The notes beneath the pieces were generated by a model. That model did not search any database, was not told the DNA's origin, and saw only the letters and a list, made by a program, of their open reading frames with translations. The position numbers were made by a program, and so were the translations under genes. Shown piece after piece: positions 4,242-5,832 of a DNA stretch of 5,832 bases (position 1 is the stretch's first letter; each line of letters starts with the position of its first letter). The DNA comes from Actinomycetota bacterium (GTDB taxonomy: Bacteria; Actinomycetota; Acidimicrobiia; Acidimicrobiales; Microtrichaceae), in contig WLLG01000160.1 in NCBI GenBank assembly GCA_009700815.1, forward strand, positions 1 to 5,832. Reading direction: 5' to 3'.

Positions 4242-5832
4242 TGGTTCCTAAACGCAATCTCGACCTGCCGTGTCAGGTCGGCTAGCGCAGCGCCTCCGTC
4301 GGCAGCGACTACCAGCCGTTCGAGCACGCCGCTGAATGGAACCGTTGGGTCATATCCGTCACAGACCGGCAGGGGACGCCCGACTCCGGCGAGTAGGGAG
4401 GCCGAGGAATTCGGTGTCCACAGTCCAGGCCACTCGTGCGGAAGGCGGCCTGTGCCAACCACTACTCCATCGGCAAGGGCGGCTAGTTCGACGCCATCAT
4501 TAGCCTCGGGTCGCCCCAGAATCTGAAGAGTCGAGGCTCCCACCGGCACCGCTACTGCCAGCTCGGTCACGAACTCACTCACAAAACTCACCGCAAAGCG
4601 CAGCCGAGATTCGGTCAAGTGCCAAACCCAGCCGCCGTTGTAGTCACCCTGCTCCGCAAGAACGCCGCAGTCGTTGGCCACAAGCGGGGCACCCAGATGA
4701 GCCGTGATCGTGAACCCGTTACATAACGTTGGGGTGTTGTCCTCGAACACTCGCTCGCCTGGCCGGAGTTCAACACGTGAGGCTCCAGAGGGCCACGGCA
4801 GAAACAGGTGTGGCAATCGGTCAAAGACCCCATCGCTGAGTGGTAGGACTCCGTTCCGTTCGGCTTCCGCGTGCCAGCGGGCCACGAGCTGCTCAAGCAT
4901 CTCGGGATACTGCTCGCCCAAGTCGTGGTTCTCGGCAAGGTCGTTTCGTGAATCGAACAGGTGCCAGTGATCGGTGGCAAAGTCCGAACTGCCCGCGATC
5001 AGATCGCGTTCGGCGTGGGTGAGCTGGTTGATGTGATTCGTCACGACCTTCCAACCATCGACGTACATTGCCCGGCTTCCCCAGCACTCGTAGTACTGCG
5101 CAGTGCGCGGCTCAGGAGCTTCGACCGAGGCAAGCATCGGGCGTAGCGAGACGCCGTCCAGACTCATCTGCTCTAGACCGTTTACGTGCTCTGGCGGCTC
5201 CACGCCAAGCAGGTCAAGCAGCGTGGGGAGTACGTCGATCGCGTGGCAGTACTGTCCGCGAATATCTGATCCGGGGCTAGCTGATCCGTCCGCATCTAGC
5301 CCTGCCGGCCACGAGATCACGCACGGGTCGCGCACGCCCCCCTCGAACGTGTAGCGCTTGAAGCGCCGCACTGGCGTGTTTCCGGCCTCGGCCCAACCCC
5401 ACGGGTAGTGGTTATATGCCCGGGGTCCGCCCAATTCGTCGATCATCGCTAGGTTCAGCTCGGGGTCCTCATCGCGCCCCTGAGCGAATCGGAACTCGCT
5501 GACCGAACCGGACGGTCCAGCCTCACCCGACGCTCCGTTGTCGGAGACGACAACGACAATCGTATTATCGCGTTCGCCAAGCTCTTCGAGTTCGGCCAGA
5601 ACGCGCCCGATCTGCGCATCGGCGTGGGTCAAGAACCCGGCGTAGATCTCCATCATGCGTGCTGCTACCCGCCGCTGATCGGGGTGCATGGATTCCCAAA
5701 CGGGTACATGCTCGGAGTCAGTGGGCAACTCGGTATCGGGCGGGACAATGCCGAGTGCAATCTGTCGCTCGAGAGTCGAGCGGCGCCATGCATCCCATCC
5801 GGCGTCGAATTGGCCGATGTACGGATCGCTCC
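4238..5832 (-). CDS. Large arylsulfatase, AtsA/AtsD-like (N-terminus outside window)
   Basis: Sulfatases of this alkaline-phosphatase-like family hydrolyse sulfate esters with a formylglycine and a metal ion. The frame is open from the right edge, and 530 residues are visible. The edge sequence (YIGQFDAGWDAWR, then RQIALGIVPPDTELP) is typical of the middle of these proteins, so the TTG at 5726-5728 is not the start. Visible active-site parts: SDNGASGEAGPSGS (96-109 of the fragment; Asp97 and Asn98 as metal ligands) and FKRYTFEGGVRDP (157-169; Lys158 as the sulfate-binding Lys). HAIDVLPTLLDLLGV (196-210) closes the core. About 200 further residues form the C-terminal beta-rich, laminin-G-like domain of the AtsA/AtsD-type enzymes of about 780 residues. 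Roughly 250 residues are missing, including the C/S-x-P-x-R modification site, so activity and the need for a formylglycine-generating enzyme cannot be judged. Its stop overlaps the TetR start, making it the promoter-proximal gene seen here. Confidence 0.96.
   Translation of the reverse strand, partial: SDPYIGQFDAGWDAWRRSTLERQIALGIVPPDTELPTDSEHVPVWESMHPDQRRVAARMMEIYAGFLTHADAQIGRVLAELEELGERDNTIVVVVSDNGASGEAGPSGSVSEFRFAQGRDEDPELNLAMIDELGGPRAYNHYPWGWAEAGNTPVRRFKRYTFEGGVRDPCVISWPAGLDADGSASPGSDIRGQYCHAIDVLPTLLDLLGVEPPEHVNGLEQMSLDGVSLRPMLASVEAPEPRTAQYYECWGSRAMYVDGWKVVTNHINQLTHAERDLIAGSSDFATDHWHLFDSRNDLAENHDLGEQYPEMLEQLVARWHAEAERNGVLPLSDGVFDRLPHLFLPWPSGASRVELRPGERVFEDNTPTLCNGFTITAHLGAPLVANDCGVLAEQGDYNGGWVWHLTESRLRFAVSFVSEFVTELAVAVPVGASTLQILGRPEANDGVELAALADGVVVGTGRLPHEWPGLWTPNSSASLLAGVGRPLPVCDGYDPTVPFSGVLERLVVAADGGAALADLTRQVEIAFRNQ

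Overview
The window looks like a chromosomal stretch from a moderately high-GC actinobacterium. The grounds are GTG starts, C- and G-rich third codon positions, tightly overlapping genes, and a large arylsulfatase of the type best known from mycobacteria and their relatives. The genus cannot be fixed from the sequence.

Layout, left to right. Positions 1-131 hold the last 42 codons of a plus-strand gene I do not recognise. Every one of its third codon positions is A or C, unlike any other gene here. A minus-strand gene (167-850) follows, encoding a probable GNAT-fold acyltransferase with a basic N-terminus. A 122-bp divergent gap (851-972) separates it from a plus-strand DUF808/YedI-type inner-membrane protein (973-1920). 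That gene ends 25 bp before the end of a convergent block, and a small inverted repeat fills the gap.

The rest of the window (1946-5832) is one minus-strand operon, transcribed from beyond the right edge. In order of transcription it encodes a large arylsulfatase (5' end outside the window), a TetR-family repressor, an APH/choline-kinase-like small-molecule phosphotransferase, and a SnoaL/NTF2-fold protein. All three junctions are 4-bp stop/start overlaps: ATGA at 4238-4241, GTGA at 3612-3615 and ATGA at 2503-2506. The four products are therefore almost certainly co-transcribed and translationally coupled.

How the operon genes could work together is inference. The sulfatase would release an alcohol or phenol from a sulfate ester, the kinase could phosphorylate the freed hydroxyl, and the SnoaL-fold protein could isomerise, dehydrate or hydrolyse a product. 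The TetR protein would sense a pathway ligand and control its own operon. The substrate is unknown; steroid-like or xenobiotic sulfate esters are possible. This is the most interesting part of the window. No CRISPR array, tRNA, rRNA, complete insertion sequence or defence system was seen.
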